64,000 bases of DNA from an uncultured Mobiluncus sp. (GCF_947087965.1 NZ_CAMUES010000005.1:62001-126000), one strand, 5' to 3'. Numbered from the stretch's first letter, positions 43,862 through 53,234 are shown. Notes: generated from the letters alone by a model not told the origin. A program made the numbers and translations.

Positions 43862-45535
43862 ATGTATAGCTTCAGTCCCGCGTTATACAATGGCTCGGTG
43901 TCTGAAAACCTTCCGCAGCCTCCCAGGAATCCGGTTCCCGGGCAGGCCGGCGGCTCGCAGCAACGCCGCCAGGGGCAACCGTTGCCTCCTCGTGCCCGCC
44001 CGCAGGTTCCGGTCGTTTCCCTGCCGCCCAGTCAAACAGCGGGCAATCCTCCGGTTCCTTTCCCGCGCCCGCAACAAAAAACAGTTCAGCCTCGCGTGTT
44101 GCCGCCCCGTTCCGCGGTGCGGCGCGGATTGGTGACTCCTCCAGGGCAACTCTCCCCGACTCCCCAACCGAATGGTCAGCCTGGCCAACCTGTTCAACCT
44201 GGCCAGCCAAGTCCCGCTGTCGGGATACCCCCAGTCGTCCCCCCCGCTCAGACCGCGCAATCCCCCCAGCCCGTTCAACCTAGCCAGCCAAGCCCTGTTC
44301 CACTGACCTCGAACGATGCTGACACCCCAACCGCCTTGCCGGAAGAAGAAATCGACGAGGCCGAGACCGCAGCTTGGAGGACCGAGCTTGCTGCCGCCGC
44401 AGCTCAAAACGAAGTCGAACAGGTTCCCCATGACTTGAGCCCCGAACCCGCCCCCTCCGAGACACCTGCCAAGCGGCCCGGCACGTGGAAACGGTTTGCT
44501 TACCTGCGCGATCAGTCCCGGACACTAGCGGAAACCGGGACCCCGAATCCTCCGCCCAGTACCTTACGGGCCAACCTCATCGGTATCCTCACCGGGATGC
44601 TGGTGGCGCCCATCGCGATGGCTTTTCTGATTTGGGGTACGAAAACCGTGATGGATGCCAGTTACGGCGCGGGAGCTGTCGCTATATTCTTGGGTATTTT
44701 TGAGATTTTGGCGGGAACCGCACTGCTGTCGATAACCGGTGTGGTCACCGGCTACTACTCGTCGCTATCCTGGGCGATTTCCGCGCTCTGGCCCGTGCTG
44801 CTGACTGTCCTGGCCAGCCCGATTCGCGGCTTGGTCGCCGCCCACAACGACACTTTGACGGGAGCTTCGCAGTACTCGCTGTGGTGGGATTTCCTCGATG
44901 GAGTTTCCACGTTGACGGCTTCTGGATTGTTCCCCACCATGGCAATAGTCATGGTCGGGGCGTCTTTGGCGTCTCAAATCGCCTATCTGGAGGGGCGGGA
45001 CTTCGCCTTGCTGGAGCACGAACTCGGCGAAACTAACGACCGTGAGCCCGGCGCCCCCATTGCCCCGCCTTCACGCTTGAAGTATCACTTCCTGGCGATT
45101 GTGGTGGCTGTCATCTGCACGATTGCGGGCATGTTGGCGCTGATTCCGCTCCATGATCGTTTGGCGGTCATCACCGGAGCCAGCGGACATTTGTCCGAGC
45201 TGCCGGCGGTCGCCACTTACGGGCTGCCGATTCTGGGTATCCTCTTGCTGTTCATAGCGGTTTATTCGGGTTCCAGATCCGCCGCGGGCCTGCTGTTTGC
45301 CGGCGTGACCTGCGGGATTATTCCGGGGATAATTCTTGCTTTCGGAGAGGCCTCAACTTCCGGTTGGGCCGAGCGCCTGGTCAGGTTCCTTTCCGATCAC
45401 CTCACCGCTTCTATGCACGTATCCGGCGGACCGCTGACGACATTCGGTTTTGTGCTCATTGCCTGCGCTCTAACGCTGTGGTGGTGTCGTCAAGCGGGTC
45501 AACGCGATCAAAAGGCGGATCTCGCGGAGGCTTAG
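43862..45535 (+). CDS. Membrane protein with long proline-rich N-terminus
   Basis: 557 residues if the ATG at 43862 is used; a GTG at 43898, seven bases after TATACAAT, would give a leaderless start 12 codons later. The first 200 residues are Pro/Gln-rich and disordered, with collagen-like PGQPVQPGQP runs and then an acidic stretch. The remainder has six to seven membrane helices (IGILTGMLVAPIAMAFLIW and later). I do not recognise the family; it may be an actinobacterial cell-envelope protein. It is divergent from the Tad operon and followed by another membrane protein with a disordered N-terminus. Confidence 0.65.
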   Translation: MYSFSPALYNGSVSENLPQPPRNPVPGQAGGSQQRRQGQPLPPRARPQVPVVSLPPSQTAGNPPVPFPRPQQKTVQPRVLPPRSAVRRGLVTPPGQLSPTPQPNGQPGQPVQPGQPSPAVGIPPVVPPAQTAQSPQPVQPSQPSPVPLTSNDADTPTALPEEEIDEAETAAWRTELAAAAAQNEVEQVPHDLSPEPAPSETPAKRPGTWKRFAYLRDQSRTLAETGTPNPPPSTLRANLIGILTGMLVAPIAMAFLIWGTKTVMDASYGAGAVAIFLGIFEILAGTALLSITGVVTGYYSSLSWAISALWPVLLTVLASPIRGLVAAHNDTLTGASQYSLWWDFLDGVSTLTASGLFPTMAIVMVGASLASQIAYLEGRDFALLEHELGETNDREPGAPIAPPSRLKYHFLAIVVAVICTIAGMLALIPLHDRLAVITGASGHLSELPAVATYGLPILGILLLFIAVYSGSRSAAGLLFAGVTCGIIPGIILAFGEASTSGWAERLVRFLSDHLTASMHVSGGPLTTFGFVLIACALTLWWCRQAGQRDQKADLAEA

Positions 45536-45674
45536 CCGGTTTTTTCAAGGTGTTCACAAGCGGTTTGCCCGGGTTTTTCGTTGCTTTCTTCAGTTTTTCC
45601 CAGCGCGCCTAGTGAGAATGGCCTGATTCGTGCGCTAACGTGTTTTCCGAGGTGACTGACGAAGGGAGATTCCC

Positions 45675-46862
45675 GTGACCGAAGAAAATCAGCCGGCAGA
45701 ATTGCCTGACTATCTGCGTGACGCGTCCGAGGGCGCCGACAAGTCTTTGGACGGCGAAATTGATGCTGCAGAGGCATGGGCGCAAGCTTTTGCGAAAGAC
45801 AGTACAGACTCCGATACCGACTCTGGCGCTGACCCGCAAACCGCACCCACCCCCGAAGAATCAGTCACCAATCCGGTTGAGGACAACGAACCCCAGGTAC
45901 AGTCAACCACAGTTACTGATAATAACGCGGATACCGTGGCAACTTCCCAGGTTGAGGAAACAGACAGCGGCGCCCCCGCGCCAGAACCCGCACCCGCACC
46001 CGAGCCAGAACCGGACCCGGTGAGTGACACCTCTACGCAAGCCTGGTCATCGTTCCTGAACGAAGAAACCATCGCAAAAACGGAGGATTCTACCACTGAC
46101 GTGGTTGACTCCAAGAACGAGGAAATAACTCCCGCGCCGCCTGCCGAGGAGTTGGAAACCACGGTAGTGCGTCGCAAGTCCCTCCTAGGAGCGGAACCCA
46201 GTCCGACCCCTCCAGCTGCCGCGACTGCTGACGACACTGCAACCACGGAAGAACCCGACCCGAAATGGCAACCACGTCAAGCACAACTTCTCGGTAACGA
46301 AGACCAAAAACTCAATGAATCCACGATGTTGGCCGGAGCCTCTATCAAACCGGCAAAAATCAGCCGAGCCGGCGCGCATGCCTGGTCCCTGCTGATTAGC
46401 CTCATCGGAGTACCCCTGGCGTGGGCATTCTTACGCCACGCCGGAGGACTGCTCTACGGTTCAAACCACTCCGCTTGGGAGACGGGCAAATACTCCTTGG
46501 AAGGGCTCATCTTCCTGGTTTTGGGTCTGGCAGCAGTCATCTTCATAGGTATGGTGGTGCGGTTATCCTCACTGGGGATGTTTGTGTCTGGAATTGCGCT
46601 CTGCGTTCTGGGCGGCGCTTTCGTGGTGGTCCCCGGAGTGGTGAAAGGCGCGATGGGCAGTACCTTGCAGGGAATGCAAGATAGCCCGGTGATGGCGTTG
46701 AAGGTGCTGGGCTACCTCATTGAATCCGCCGGCGCATCGGGCCAATTCTTTGTTATCGGTGTGCTGTTAATCATGATTGGCGTGGTGGGACATACCGCCC
46801 GCCGCAAAGGCCGGGTTGACCAAATCGCCGACAAGGCTTTGGCTCGCGCCGAAAACGCTTAG
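45675..46862 (+). CDS. Membrane protein with acidic disordered N-terminus
   Basis: 395 residues from the GTG at 45675, behind GAAGGGAGA. Residues 1-220 are strongly acidic and Pro/Thr/Glu-rich (APEPAPAPEPEPDPVSD), probably disordered and cytoplasmic. The C-terminal 170 residues contain four to five membrane helices (AWSLLISLIGVPLAWAFL, GLIFLVLGLAAVIFIGMVV, LGMFVSGIALCVLGGAFVVV, FFVIGVLLIMIGVVGHTA). I recognise no family. The arrangement parallels the previous gene (disordered cytoplasmic tail plus membrane domain), which hints at a shared envelope or division role, but this is a guess. Confidence 0.65.
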   Translation: MTEENQPAELPDYLRDASEGADKSLDGEIDAAEAWAQAFAKDSTDSDTDSGADPQTAPTPEESVTNPVEDNEPQVQSTTVTDNNADTVATSQVEETDSGAPAPEPAPAPEPEPDPVSDTSTQAWSSFLNEETIAKTEDSTTDVVDSKNEEITPAPPAEELETTVVRRKSLLGAEPSPTPPAAATADDTATTEEPDPKWQPRQAQLLGNEDQKLNESTMLAGASIKPAKISRAGAHAWSLLISLIGVPLAWAFLRHAGGLLYGSNHSAWETGKYSLEGLIFLVLGLAAVIFIGMVVRLSSLGMFVSGIALCVLGGAFVVVPGVVKGAMGSTLQGMQDSPVMALKVLGYLIESAGASGQFFVIGVLLIMIGVVGHTARRKGRVDQIADKALARAENA

Positions 46863-46905
46863 CCCCCGGCAACAACCCAAAACATTTAGATAAGGAAAGT
46901 CTTAG

Positions 46906-47793
46906 GTGGCAAGGAACAGCGGTGTAACAAGCCTGGGTGCTATCTGGGCGGAAGTGCTGGCGGGGCTGGGCGGCAAGGTCCATGAGTCAGCTTTGGATTC
47001 GCGATTCTGTTTGGCTGCCGAGGACAGCGTGCAAGACCGCATCTTCCACTTGCATTCGGGAAAAGTTAAGTTGACCCGCGCCACATCGATGGGTCGCGAC
47101 CACCTCCTGGAAGTCCTGGGACCGACAGACACCATCGGCCTCAATGCCCTGACCGATTCTCCTGCAAAAGACGGGTCGGGCGGCGACAACTTCCTCCAGC
47201 ATTCTCCCGTTGCACCGGAGCAGTCCGGCAAACCGGAAACCGAGGATTCCTACAGTACCAGCGGTGCAGCCTCGCGAAACGCCGCCCGGACATGGTTTGC
47301 CACCGCAACCACCGTGGAACCGGTACAGCTGGACTGGGTTTTAGTCACGGATGCAGGGGAATACCTGGCAAAGCATCAGGCCCTATATCTGGAGTTGCTG
47401 CGGGCCTTGAACCGGCAGACTGAGCTGCTCTACCAGCGCACCATGGCGCTGCGAGATGTGGATGTGCCAGGACGTATCGCAGCTGCTTTGCTGGAGCTGA
47501 TGGAAAAGTTCGGGCAACCGTTGGAAAGCGACACAGACGAGCAATTGTCAGGACAAATGCCGGGGGGAGCTACGGACACAGTCAGCGAAACCCTGCGAGG
47601 AACCGATTTTCCCGCCACCGGGGTGCGATTGCCGCACGGGCTGTCGCAGCTGGAGCTGGGTCAGATGGCCGGAGCTAGCCGAGAGACAGCCAACAAAGTG
47701 TTGGCAGATTTCATCTCGCGCGGCTGGATCATTCAAAAGCGCAGGTCAATTATTATCATGAATGAGGAACGGCTGCGCTACCGGGCTTCGTAG
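46906..47793 (+). CDS. Crp/Fnr-family transcriptional regulator
   Basis: 295 residues from the GTG at 46906 after AAGGAAAG. The N-terminal cyclic-nucleotide-binding-like domain is recognisable (DRIFHLHSGKVKLTRATSMGRDHLLEVLGPTDTIG), and the C-terminal winged helix has LSQLELGQMAGASRETANKVLADFISRGWI, the GlxR/Crp recognition helix. An insertion of about 45 residues (SPAKDGSGGDNFLQHSPVAPEQSG and beyond) splits the sensor barrel, and another (DEQLSGQMPGGATDTV) precedes the HTH. Family length is usually about 225. The inserted loop may abolish or change nucleotide binding. It lies 43 bases after the acidic membrane protein gene. Confidence 0.85.
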   Translation: MARNSGVTSLGAIWAEVLAGLGGKVHESALDSRFCLAAEDSVQDRIFHLHSGKVKLTRATSMGRDHLLEVLGPTDTIGLNALTDSPAKDGSGGDNFLQHSPVAPEQSGKPETEDSYSTSGAASRNAARTWFATATTVEPVQLDWVLVTDAGEYLAKHQALYLELLRALNRQTELLYQRTMALRDVDVPGRIAAALLELMEKFGQPLESDTDEQLSGQMPGGATDTVSETLRGTDFPATGVRLPHGLSQLELGQMAGASRETANKVLADFISRGWIIQKRRSIIIMNEERLRYRAS

Positions 47794-47829
47794 ATTGCGG
47801 ACACGACCCGCGCCCAAAAGCGCAAAAAT

Positions 47830-47988
47830 CTAGGCCAAAGGGCGTTTAAAGTAAGCAACCAGCGAATCCCCGCCGCCCGGTCCTGGCACTATCGCCACCA
47901 GTTCCCAGCCGTCCGCACCGAACTGATCCAAAATCGCTTTCGTGTTGTGCACCATCACCGGTGCCGTCAAGTATTCCCACTTCGTCAT
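47830..47988 (-). CDS. DUF4177-like small protein
   Basis: 52 residues. MTKWEYLTAPVMVHNTKAILDQFGADGWELVAIV, then YFKRP, matches the small DUF4177-like proteins common in actinobacteria, where a WEY start and a GWELV core are conserved. It is a cytoplasmic protein of unknown role. Its stop lies just after the Crp/Fnr gene, with which it converges. WhiB lies 76 bases upstream in the same direction. No strong ribosome-binding site is visible (CTGAGTTT before the ATG). Confidence 0.7.
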   Translation of the reverse strand: MTKWEYLTAPVMVHNTKAILDQFGADGWELVAIVPGPGGGDSLVAYFKRPLA

Positions 47989-48063
47989 AAACTCAGCCTA
48001 AACCGTGGCGGGCCAAGCCAAAAAAAGACAACCCACCCTTGGACAATAAACGCTGGCGGAACG

Positions 48064-48423
48064 CTACTTGGAGAGCGCTACGGCACGGCGGGACGCGCGA
48101 ACGTGAGCCAACACGTGGGGAGCGTGCTTCGTTCGCAGCTCCGCTGCTAGCTCATCATCGGCTTCGCGCAACCAAGTTTCCCAAGAACGAACCTCTGGGT
48201 AGCGGCGCAACATCGCGCGGCGCTCCCGTTCGGTCAAACCGCCCCAAACTCCGAAAGAAGCTCGGGAATCCAGCGCATCGGCTAGGCATTCCAGGCGGAC
48301 AGGGCATCCGTAACACATAGAACGGACTTCACGTTGGGCTGCACCTTGGACAAAAAGTTGATCCGGCGGGCGATCTGCGCACAATGCTTTGGCCGCCCAA
48401 GTTTGGTCTTCATTGACTGACAT
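48064..48423 (-). CDS. WhiB-family iron-sulfur transcription factor
   Basis: 119 residues. The four cluster cysteines are Cys15 (KALCADRPP), then Cys37, Cys40 and Cys46 in MCYGCPVRLEC. The FGVWGGLTERERR turn is the WhiB signature, followed by a basic C-terminus. WhiB proteins bind [4Fe-4S] and act with sigma factor on redox or developmental genes. The subgroup (WhiB1- or WhiB4-like) cannot be fixed. AAGAAAGATTC precedes the ATG. It is divergent from ponA across 240 AT-rich bases that hold two direct 11-bp repeats. Confidence 0.93.
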   Translation of the reverse strand: MSVNEDQTWAAKALCADRPPDQLFVQGAAQREVRSMCYGCPVRLECLADALDSRASFGVWGGLTERERRAMLRRYPEVRSWETWLREADDELAAELRTKHAPHVLAHVRASRRAVALSK

Positions 48424-48534
48424 ATGAATCTTTCTTTCTCGAAAGCCAGCTTGCCTTAAATAGCTTAGCCGCCGGTCAAGGGAATTTCAAGGGCGAAAAA
48501 TTGCAGATATTTCGAGACAATTTTGCATACACCA

Positions 48535-48562
48535 TACTGAACTAATACATTTACTGAACTAA
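48535..48562. repeat. Direct 11-bp repeat between whiB and ponA
   Basis: TACTGAACTAA occurs at 48535-48545 and again at 48552-48562, start-to-start distance 17 bp, in an AT-rich divergent promoter region. The spacing, about 1.6 helical turns, might suit cooperative binding of a regulator; which one is unknown. Confidence 0.5.
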
Positions 48563-48663
48563 ATTGAAATAGATTCTTTACACAACATTGCCAGGGCAAG
48601 TAATCCGGTGCCGTAGCCTGATTTAATTTAGAAAGAATCGCACCCGACCTTTAGGATTGACCT

Positions 48664-50997
48664 ATGGGGAAAAATGACGCAGCCAGTTCCACTTCCGCAC
48701 TGCCCAAGACCCGTAGGTCGCGAGTCCTCGCTCTTTTGGTAGCTTTCGTGGCGGCAAGCGCGGTCGCGGGCGTGTTCACCGCCGGTTTGGCTCTGCCCGT
48801 GGTCGGTGCCGCGGCTATCGTCAGCGCCAAAGGTGCCGAAACCCTCGACGACTTGCCCGCCGACTTCACCACTTCGCAACCTTCCATGAAATCCATCATC
48901 ACCGCTGCTGACGGCACTCCCATCGCCGAGTTCTATGCGGAAAACCGCATCGTGGTTCCCCTGGCGCAAGTCGCCAAAACCCTGCAACAAGGGGTTATTG
49001 CGATTGAGGACCGGCGTTTCTTGGAGCATCAAGGCGTCGACATTGAGGGCATGAGCCGAGCCATCCTGTCCAACCTGGCCGGCAACGACCTGCAGGGCGC
49101 TTCGACCCTGACCCAGCAATACGTGAAAAACCTGCTCATCGAACAAGGCCGGGTCGCTGGTAACCCGGACATGATTGAAGCCGCCAGCGAAACGACCTTG
49201 GAACGCAAAGCCCGGGAAGCCAAACTGGCGATGAGCTTGGAACAAAAGATGACCAAGTCCGAAATCCTGGAGGGCTACCTGAACATCGCCCAGTTCGGGC
49301 CCTCGGTCTACGGGGTAGAAGCGGCCGCCCAACACTATTTCTCTAAGTCCGCCAAAGACCTCAGTCTCGCCGAATCCGCCCTGCTAGCGGGAATCCCCCA
49401 GTCCCCTAACGGACACGACCCCATCGCGCACCCCGAATCTGCCACCAAACGCCAGGGACTCGTGCTGGACGCGATGGCTCGTGACGGATACATCACCCCG
49501 GAACAGGCCAAAAAGGCCAAGTCAATGCCAGTTTCGGAACTGCTACACGTCTCCACCCAGCAACAGGGGTGTGGGCTGGCAGGCAACGCCTCATACTTTT
49601 GCTCCTGGGTGGTAGGGGAAATCCTGTCCTCCCCAGAGTTTGGCGCCACCTATGCGGAACGCCAACGCTTGCTGCTGCGCGGCGGACTCAATATCAAAAC
49701 CACCCTTGACCCGAAAACCCAAGACGCCGCCTACAGTACGATTACCGGGCGCATCCCGGTGGGTGACCCTTCTGACGTCAAGATTGCCCTGTCCAGCGTC
49801 GAGCCGGGCACCGGCAAAATCAAGGCCATGGTCCAAAACACCAACTACGGTGTCGACCCGGGCAACAACGCGGTGACCGAAAACTCCTACAATGGCGACT
49901 ACGCTCACGGCGGCTCGGCAGGTTTCATGACCGGATCGACCTTCAAGGTCTTTACCCTGACCCAGTGGTACATCGACGGTTACGGCGGTTATGACCAAGC
50001 CGGGGGACGCTACAGCATTCCCGCCAAAGACTGGAAGATTTCCTGCGCCCCAGAACTGGCCGATGTATGGAACTTTTCAGAAACCGGCGGCGCTAAGAAA
50101 GGCGCTATGACTATTGCTGCCGGTACCGCGAACTCCATCAACGGCGTGTTCGCGAACATGGCGACCAAACTGGACTTGTGCGACATCGCAAAAACCGCCG
50201 CCAAGATGGGGGTGACCGAACCTGACGGCTCGCCCTTCACGCCGCAACCCTCTTTCGTTATCGGCGCCGGTTCTGCCACCCCGCTACAGATGGCCGGCGC
50301 TTACGCAACCTACGCCGCTCACGGAGTCTATTGCGACCCCATCGGCATCACTTCCGTTACGGATTCCTCCGGGAAATCTTATAACGTGCCCGATGCGAAC
50401 TGTCACCAAGTCCTGACCCCCGACGTGGCCGACAAAGTGGCCGTAACCTTGGAGGGAGTTCTGCACGCGGGCGGGCGGGCCGCTGCTATTCCCCGACCGG
50501 CTGCGGGCAAGACCGGCACGACCGACCACAACGAAAACACCTGGTTTGTCGGCTTTGTCCCCCAACTGGCGGCCGCGGTGTGGGTCGGGCACGCTAACGC
50601 GAATATCCCGGTGGGACACCAAACCATCGGGGGACGCTACTACGGTTCCCTCTACGGTTCTTCCATCGCGGCCCCGACCTGGGGAACTTTCATGACCGCC
50701 GCTTTGCAGGATGTTCCTATTCAGCCCCTGCCAAAGGTTAGCTTGGGCTCCACGGGGACGTTTGTGGGCGGAGGCTACAAGCCCAAGACCGAGGAGAGTC
50801 CCACTCCCACGCCTTCGGATTCGGCCAACCCGGCTGCACCCGGCAGCGGCGCAGGTAGTCCGGGGACGACTCCCGGTGAGGGCGTGGCGAACCCCGGAGC
50901 GAATCCGGACGCTAACAATCCGGCGCCTCCCGCTCCGCAGCCGCCAGCTCCGGCTCAACCCTCAGCTCCTGCGCAACCTGCGCCTCCGGCACAATAA
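48664..50997 (+). CDS. ponA: Class A penicillin-binding protein (transglycosylase/transpeptidase)
   Basis: 777 residues. A membrane anchor lies at about 20-45. The GT51 transglycosylase has EDRRFLEHQGVDIEGMSRA, GASTLTQQYVKNLL and RKAREAKLAMSLEQKMTKSEILEGYLN. The transpeptidase has SxxK at Ser425-Lys428 (GSTFKVFTL), SxN in TANSINGVF, and KTGT beginning at Lys616. The last 80 residues are Pro/Ala/Gly-rich, typical of actinobacterial PonA. It polymerises and crosslinks peptidoglycan outside the membrane. The ATG follows TTTAGGATTG. The next gene, a membrane-anchored phosphoesterase, follows closely, as in many actinobacteria. Confidence 0.95.
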   Translation: MGKNDAASSTSALPKTRRSRVLALLVAFVAASAVAGVFTAGLALPVVGAAAIVSAKGAETLDDLPADFTTSQPSMKSIITAADGTPIAEFYAENRIVVPLAQVAKTLQQGVIAIEDRRFLEHQGVDIEGMSRAILSNLAGNDLQGASTLTQQYVKNLLIEQGRVAGNPDMIEAASETTLERKAREAKLAMSLEQKMTKSEILEGYLNIAQFGPSVYGVEAAAQHYFSKSAKDLSLAESALLAGIPQSPNGHDPIAHPESATKRQGLVLDAMARDGYITPEQAKKAKSMPVSELLHVSTQQQGCGLAGNASYFCSWVVGEILSSPEFGATYAERQRLLLRGGLNIKTTLDPKTQDAAYSTITGRIPVGDPSDVKIALSSVEPGTGKIKAMVQNTNYGVDPGNNAVTENSYNGDYAHGGSAGFMTGSTFKVFTLTQWYIDGYGGYDQAGGRYSIPAKDWKISCAPELADVWNFSETGGAKKGAMTIAAGTANSINGVFANMATKLDLCDIAKTAAKMGVTEPDGSPFTPQPSFVIGAGSATPLQMAGAYATYAAHGVYCDPIGITSVTDSSGKSYNVPDANCHQVLTPDVADKVAVTLEGVLHAGGRAAAIPRPAAGKTGTTDHNENTWFVGFVPQLAAAVWVGHANANIPVGHQTIGGRYYGSLYGSSIAAPTWGTFMTAALQDVPIQPLPKVSLGSTGTFVGGGYKPKTEESPTPTPSDSANPAAPGSGAGSPGTTPGEGVANPGANPDANNPAPPAPQPPAPAQPSAPAQPAPPAQ

Positions 50998-51040
50998 CTA
51001 GCGAAATAAACGGCGCACTAGGAAAGTGAAGGCAAATCCG

Positions 51041-52327
51041 ATGGACTCCCACTTGTGGACCCGCACCTGGAACGCAATGAAAGTTGGGGCGCTGACGGCA
51101 GGAGCTGTAGCGTGGAGTGCCGCGCGCGCCTCCCGTGCCTACCAGCTGCGTCACTTGACGGTTCCCGTGCCCGGACGGGCTTTGCGTTCCATTGCTGCGC
51201 CGGGATCCGATGCACAAGTGCCGCGTTTTGGGGTGGCGGGTACGCCGCAGTTTCCGGGGTTGCGGGTGTTGCACCTTTCGGACACGCATTTATATCGCGG
51301 CCGCGAGGATTTAGTCGGCTGGTTGCGGGAACTGGCGAAACGGGCGGGAACGGACTTTGATCTGGTCGTTTTGACCGGGGATATGTTGTCATCGAGTTAC
51401 GGGGATGAATTTTTGGCAGCCCCGGCGCTGCAGCCGTTTATCGATTCGGGGGTGCCGGGGGCCTACGTGTTCGGAGATCATGATTTCTACGCCAGCCGCG
51501 CGGGTAATCCGTTGAAATATTTGTGGAGTACCAGCGAAAAATCCGGGTCGGGCTCTGCGGGCGCTAAACGGATTGGCGAGCCTGGTCAGAGCAATCGGCT
51601 CAGCAGGTTGTTGGCCGATTCTGGTTGGCTGGACCTGAATAATGCGAACGGCAGCTTGGACGTGCGCGGGGTGCGCCTGGAGTTCAGTGGGGTTAACGAC
51701 CCGCATGGGCATCGAGATCAGTATGTTGGTTTTGATAGCGATGGGGTTGGTGAACCGCGCCAAGCCGGGGTCGGCGTTGGTGAAACGGGCGCGGCCGGGG
51801 TCACAAGCGGTGGTGAAACACGAGAAGCCGAGGTAACGGGTACCGGTGGGCCGGGTAAGACTGAGGTCACAAGAGGTGATGGACCGCACCAGGGCGAGGC
51901 AAGCGTTGATGCGTCGGGTAGAGCCGGTTTCACAAGCGCTGGTGAGGTCGGCTTTTCCAATGAATACTTGCGGGCGACCGGTCGCAGCGTCCGCCTGGGA
52001 CTGTCCCACGCCCCTTATGCGCGCGTGCTGAATCAGTTCCTCTCGGATGGAACTGACCTGGTGTTTTGCGGGCACACGCACGGGGGTCAGGTCTGTTTGC
52101 CGGGCGGCCACGCCCTGGTGACGAACTGTGATTTGGATCCCCAGTTTGCCTCCGGCCTGTTCGAGTGGCAAGCCGATACATGCCATGGAATCGAGAGCGG
52201 AACCGGGAAACCGGACCGGGCGAGCATGAGCGTCTGCGTCAGCCCCGGCCTGGGGACCTCGCCATTCACCCCCTGGCGGGTATTTTGCCCGCCCGTGGCC
52301 TACATCGTCGAGCTCGTCGCCGCCTAG
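51041..52327 (+). CDS. Membrane-anchored metallophosphoesterase
   Basis: 428 residues from the ATG at 51041 (GAAGG nine bases upstream; a GTG at 51026 is in frame). A short N-terminal hydrophobic region precedes the calcineurin-like fold: LHLSDTH, VLTGDML, GDHDFYA (where most have GNHD) and CGHTHGGQVCLP. It is the usual neighbour of ponA in actinobacteria. A loop of about 110 residues, Gly/Thr/Glu-rich with imperfect VTxGGxxxxGE units, is inserted after DPHGHRDQYVG and before GFSNEYLRATGRSV. The 3' two thirds of this gene are repeated downstream at 55713-56449. Confidence 0.85.
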   Translation: MDSHLWTRTWNAMKVGALTAGAVAWSAARASRAYQLRHLTVPVPGRALRSIAAPGSDAQVPRFGVAGTPQFPGLRVLHLSDTHLYRGREDLVGWLRELAKRAGTDFDLVVLTGDMLSSSYGDEFLAAPALQPFIDSGVPGAYVFGDHDFYASRAGNPLKYLWSTSEKSGSGSAGAKRIGEPGQSNRLSRLLADSGWLDLNNANGSLDVRGVRLEFSGVNDPHGHRDQYVGFDSDGVGEPRQAGVGVGETGAAGVTSGGETREAEVTGTGGPGKTEVTRGDGPHQGEASVDASGRAGFTSAGEVGFSNEYLRATGRSVRLGLSHAPYARVLNQFLSDGTDLVFCGHTHGGQVCLPGGHALVTNCDLDPQFASGLFEWQADTCHGIESGTGKPDRASMSVCVSPGLGTSPFTPWRVFCPPVAYIVELVAA

Positions 52328-52448
52328 GTCGAACTCGCAGAACATTAGCTCCCTGAGCCGCCGAGCCACGTGCCGCTTGACCACTGGGTCGTTAGGCCGT
52401 GCCAGCAATGCCGACCCGAGCAATCGGGGTTTTCCTGCAGGGGGTTCA
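51570..52448 (+). repeat. Segmental duplication, copy 1 (metallophosphoesterase 3' part)
   Basis: This 879-bp stretch recurs in direct orientation at 55713-56570 (858 bp). It runs from within the phosphoesterase gene to about 120 bases past its stop, including a weak CCCGA-GCAA-TCGGG-GTTTT hairpin at 52415-52433. Around 52105-52330 the copies are essentially identical. The Gly-rich loop region is much more diverged in sequence and length. Confidence 0.95.
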
Positions 52449-52634
52449 AAATGGTTCTGCGGCGCATTTTCGCTCACTGAAGCGTTGATAATCAACCTAG
52501 TGTGCATAGGCTGGTACCGTTAGGCGGTTTTTGGTGGTGGTTGCAATGGTTGTTGTTTAGTTTAATGCTTTTTGGTTTGAAATTGGTCGTTCGTGCATAT
52601 GCCCTCTGTCGAGGTGGCAGTCTCGTGAATCACC

Positions 52635-52871
52635 AGCCACTTCACCAGTTCTCATAATCACTTCCAACCTACCATTCAGCCAATGGGGAGAAATCCTAGG
52701 CTCCACAACCATAGCCACAGCAATAATCGACCGCGTAGTCCACCACGCCCAAGTCCTGCAAACCAACGGAAAATCCTACCGACTGCGCAACCACGACCAA
52801 CCAAACCCAGTAAAATAAAACTGCTCAAAATTCAACAGCCAAAAACGCACCATTTTCAACCGCCACCGACA
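52635..52871 (+). mobile_element. istB: IS21-family remnant: istB 3' end and right terminus
   Basis: A plus-strand frame ending at TAA 52816-52818 encodes an IstB C-terminus: LIITSNLPFSQWGEILGSTT, then IATAIIDRVVHHAQVLQ and SYRLRNHDQ. No start and no Walker motifs remain. After it come two IS21-type terminal repeat units, and the end is TGTCGGTGGCGG on the minus strand, with its outer base at 52871. This end matches the left end at 55406 (TGTTAGTGGC). The 5' part of the element is missing. Between 52449 and 52635 I see only decayed, T-rich sequence. Confidence 0.8.
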
Positions 52872-53234
52872 CTGCTGCGAGGGGTTTGCTTGTTATCGGG
52901 CATAGAACAGCGCTCAGCATTCTTAGCGATATCAATCAGACGGGCTTCTAGACAACCCCAATGTCCCTCGTTAAAAGACCGCTGCAAGCTAGCAATAATA
53001 ACTTTTGGGTATTAACCCGACCTTTTCCACTGTGGTTTCTTTTTTGTCATGATCGCGTAAACGCTCTACAAAGTTTTCTGTCTTGCCTATATAGCGCCAA
53101 GTGTTCTCAATAGCTTCAGGGCCATTACCAAGAAGAATGTACACACCATTACGAGCGATTGAGCTGAATGCCCCCGTGTTTGCATGGGGTTTTTGAGACG
53201 TTTGAGTTTGTTTGAATCCCGTAGCGACTAGACA
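52872..53234 (-). pseudogene. GIY-YIG nuclease-like gene remnant cut by IS21
   Basis: Minus-strand frames encode NGVYILLGNG, then WRYIGKTENFVERLRDHDKK (the GIY-YIG pair), and in a shifted frame KVIIASLQRSFNEGHWGCLEARLIDIAKNAERC, the usual continuation of this endonuclease-like family. A frameshift lies near 53003-53020. There is no start codon at the 5' side, and the 3' end is replaced by the IS21 terminus. The gene is dead. The remaining bases to the transporter stop at 53305 hold nothing I can name. Confidence 0.75.
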
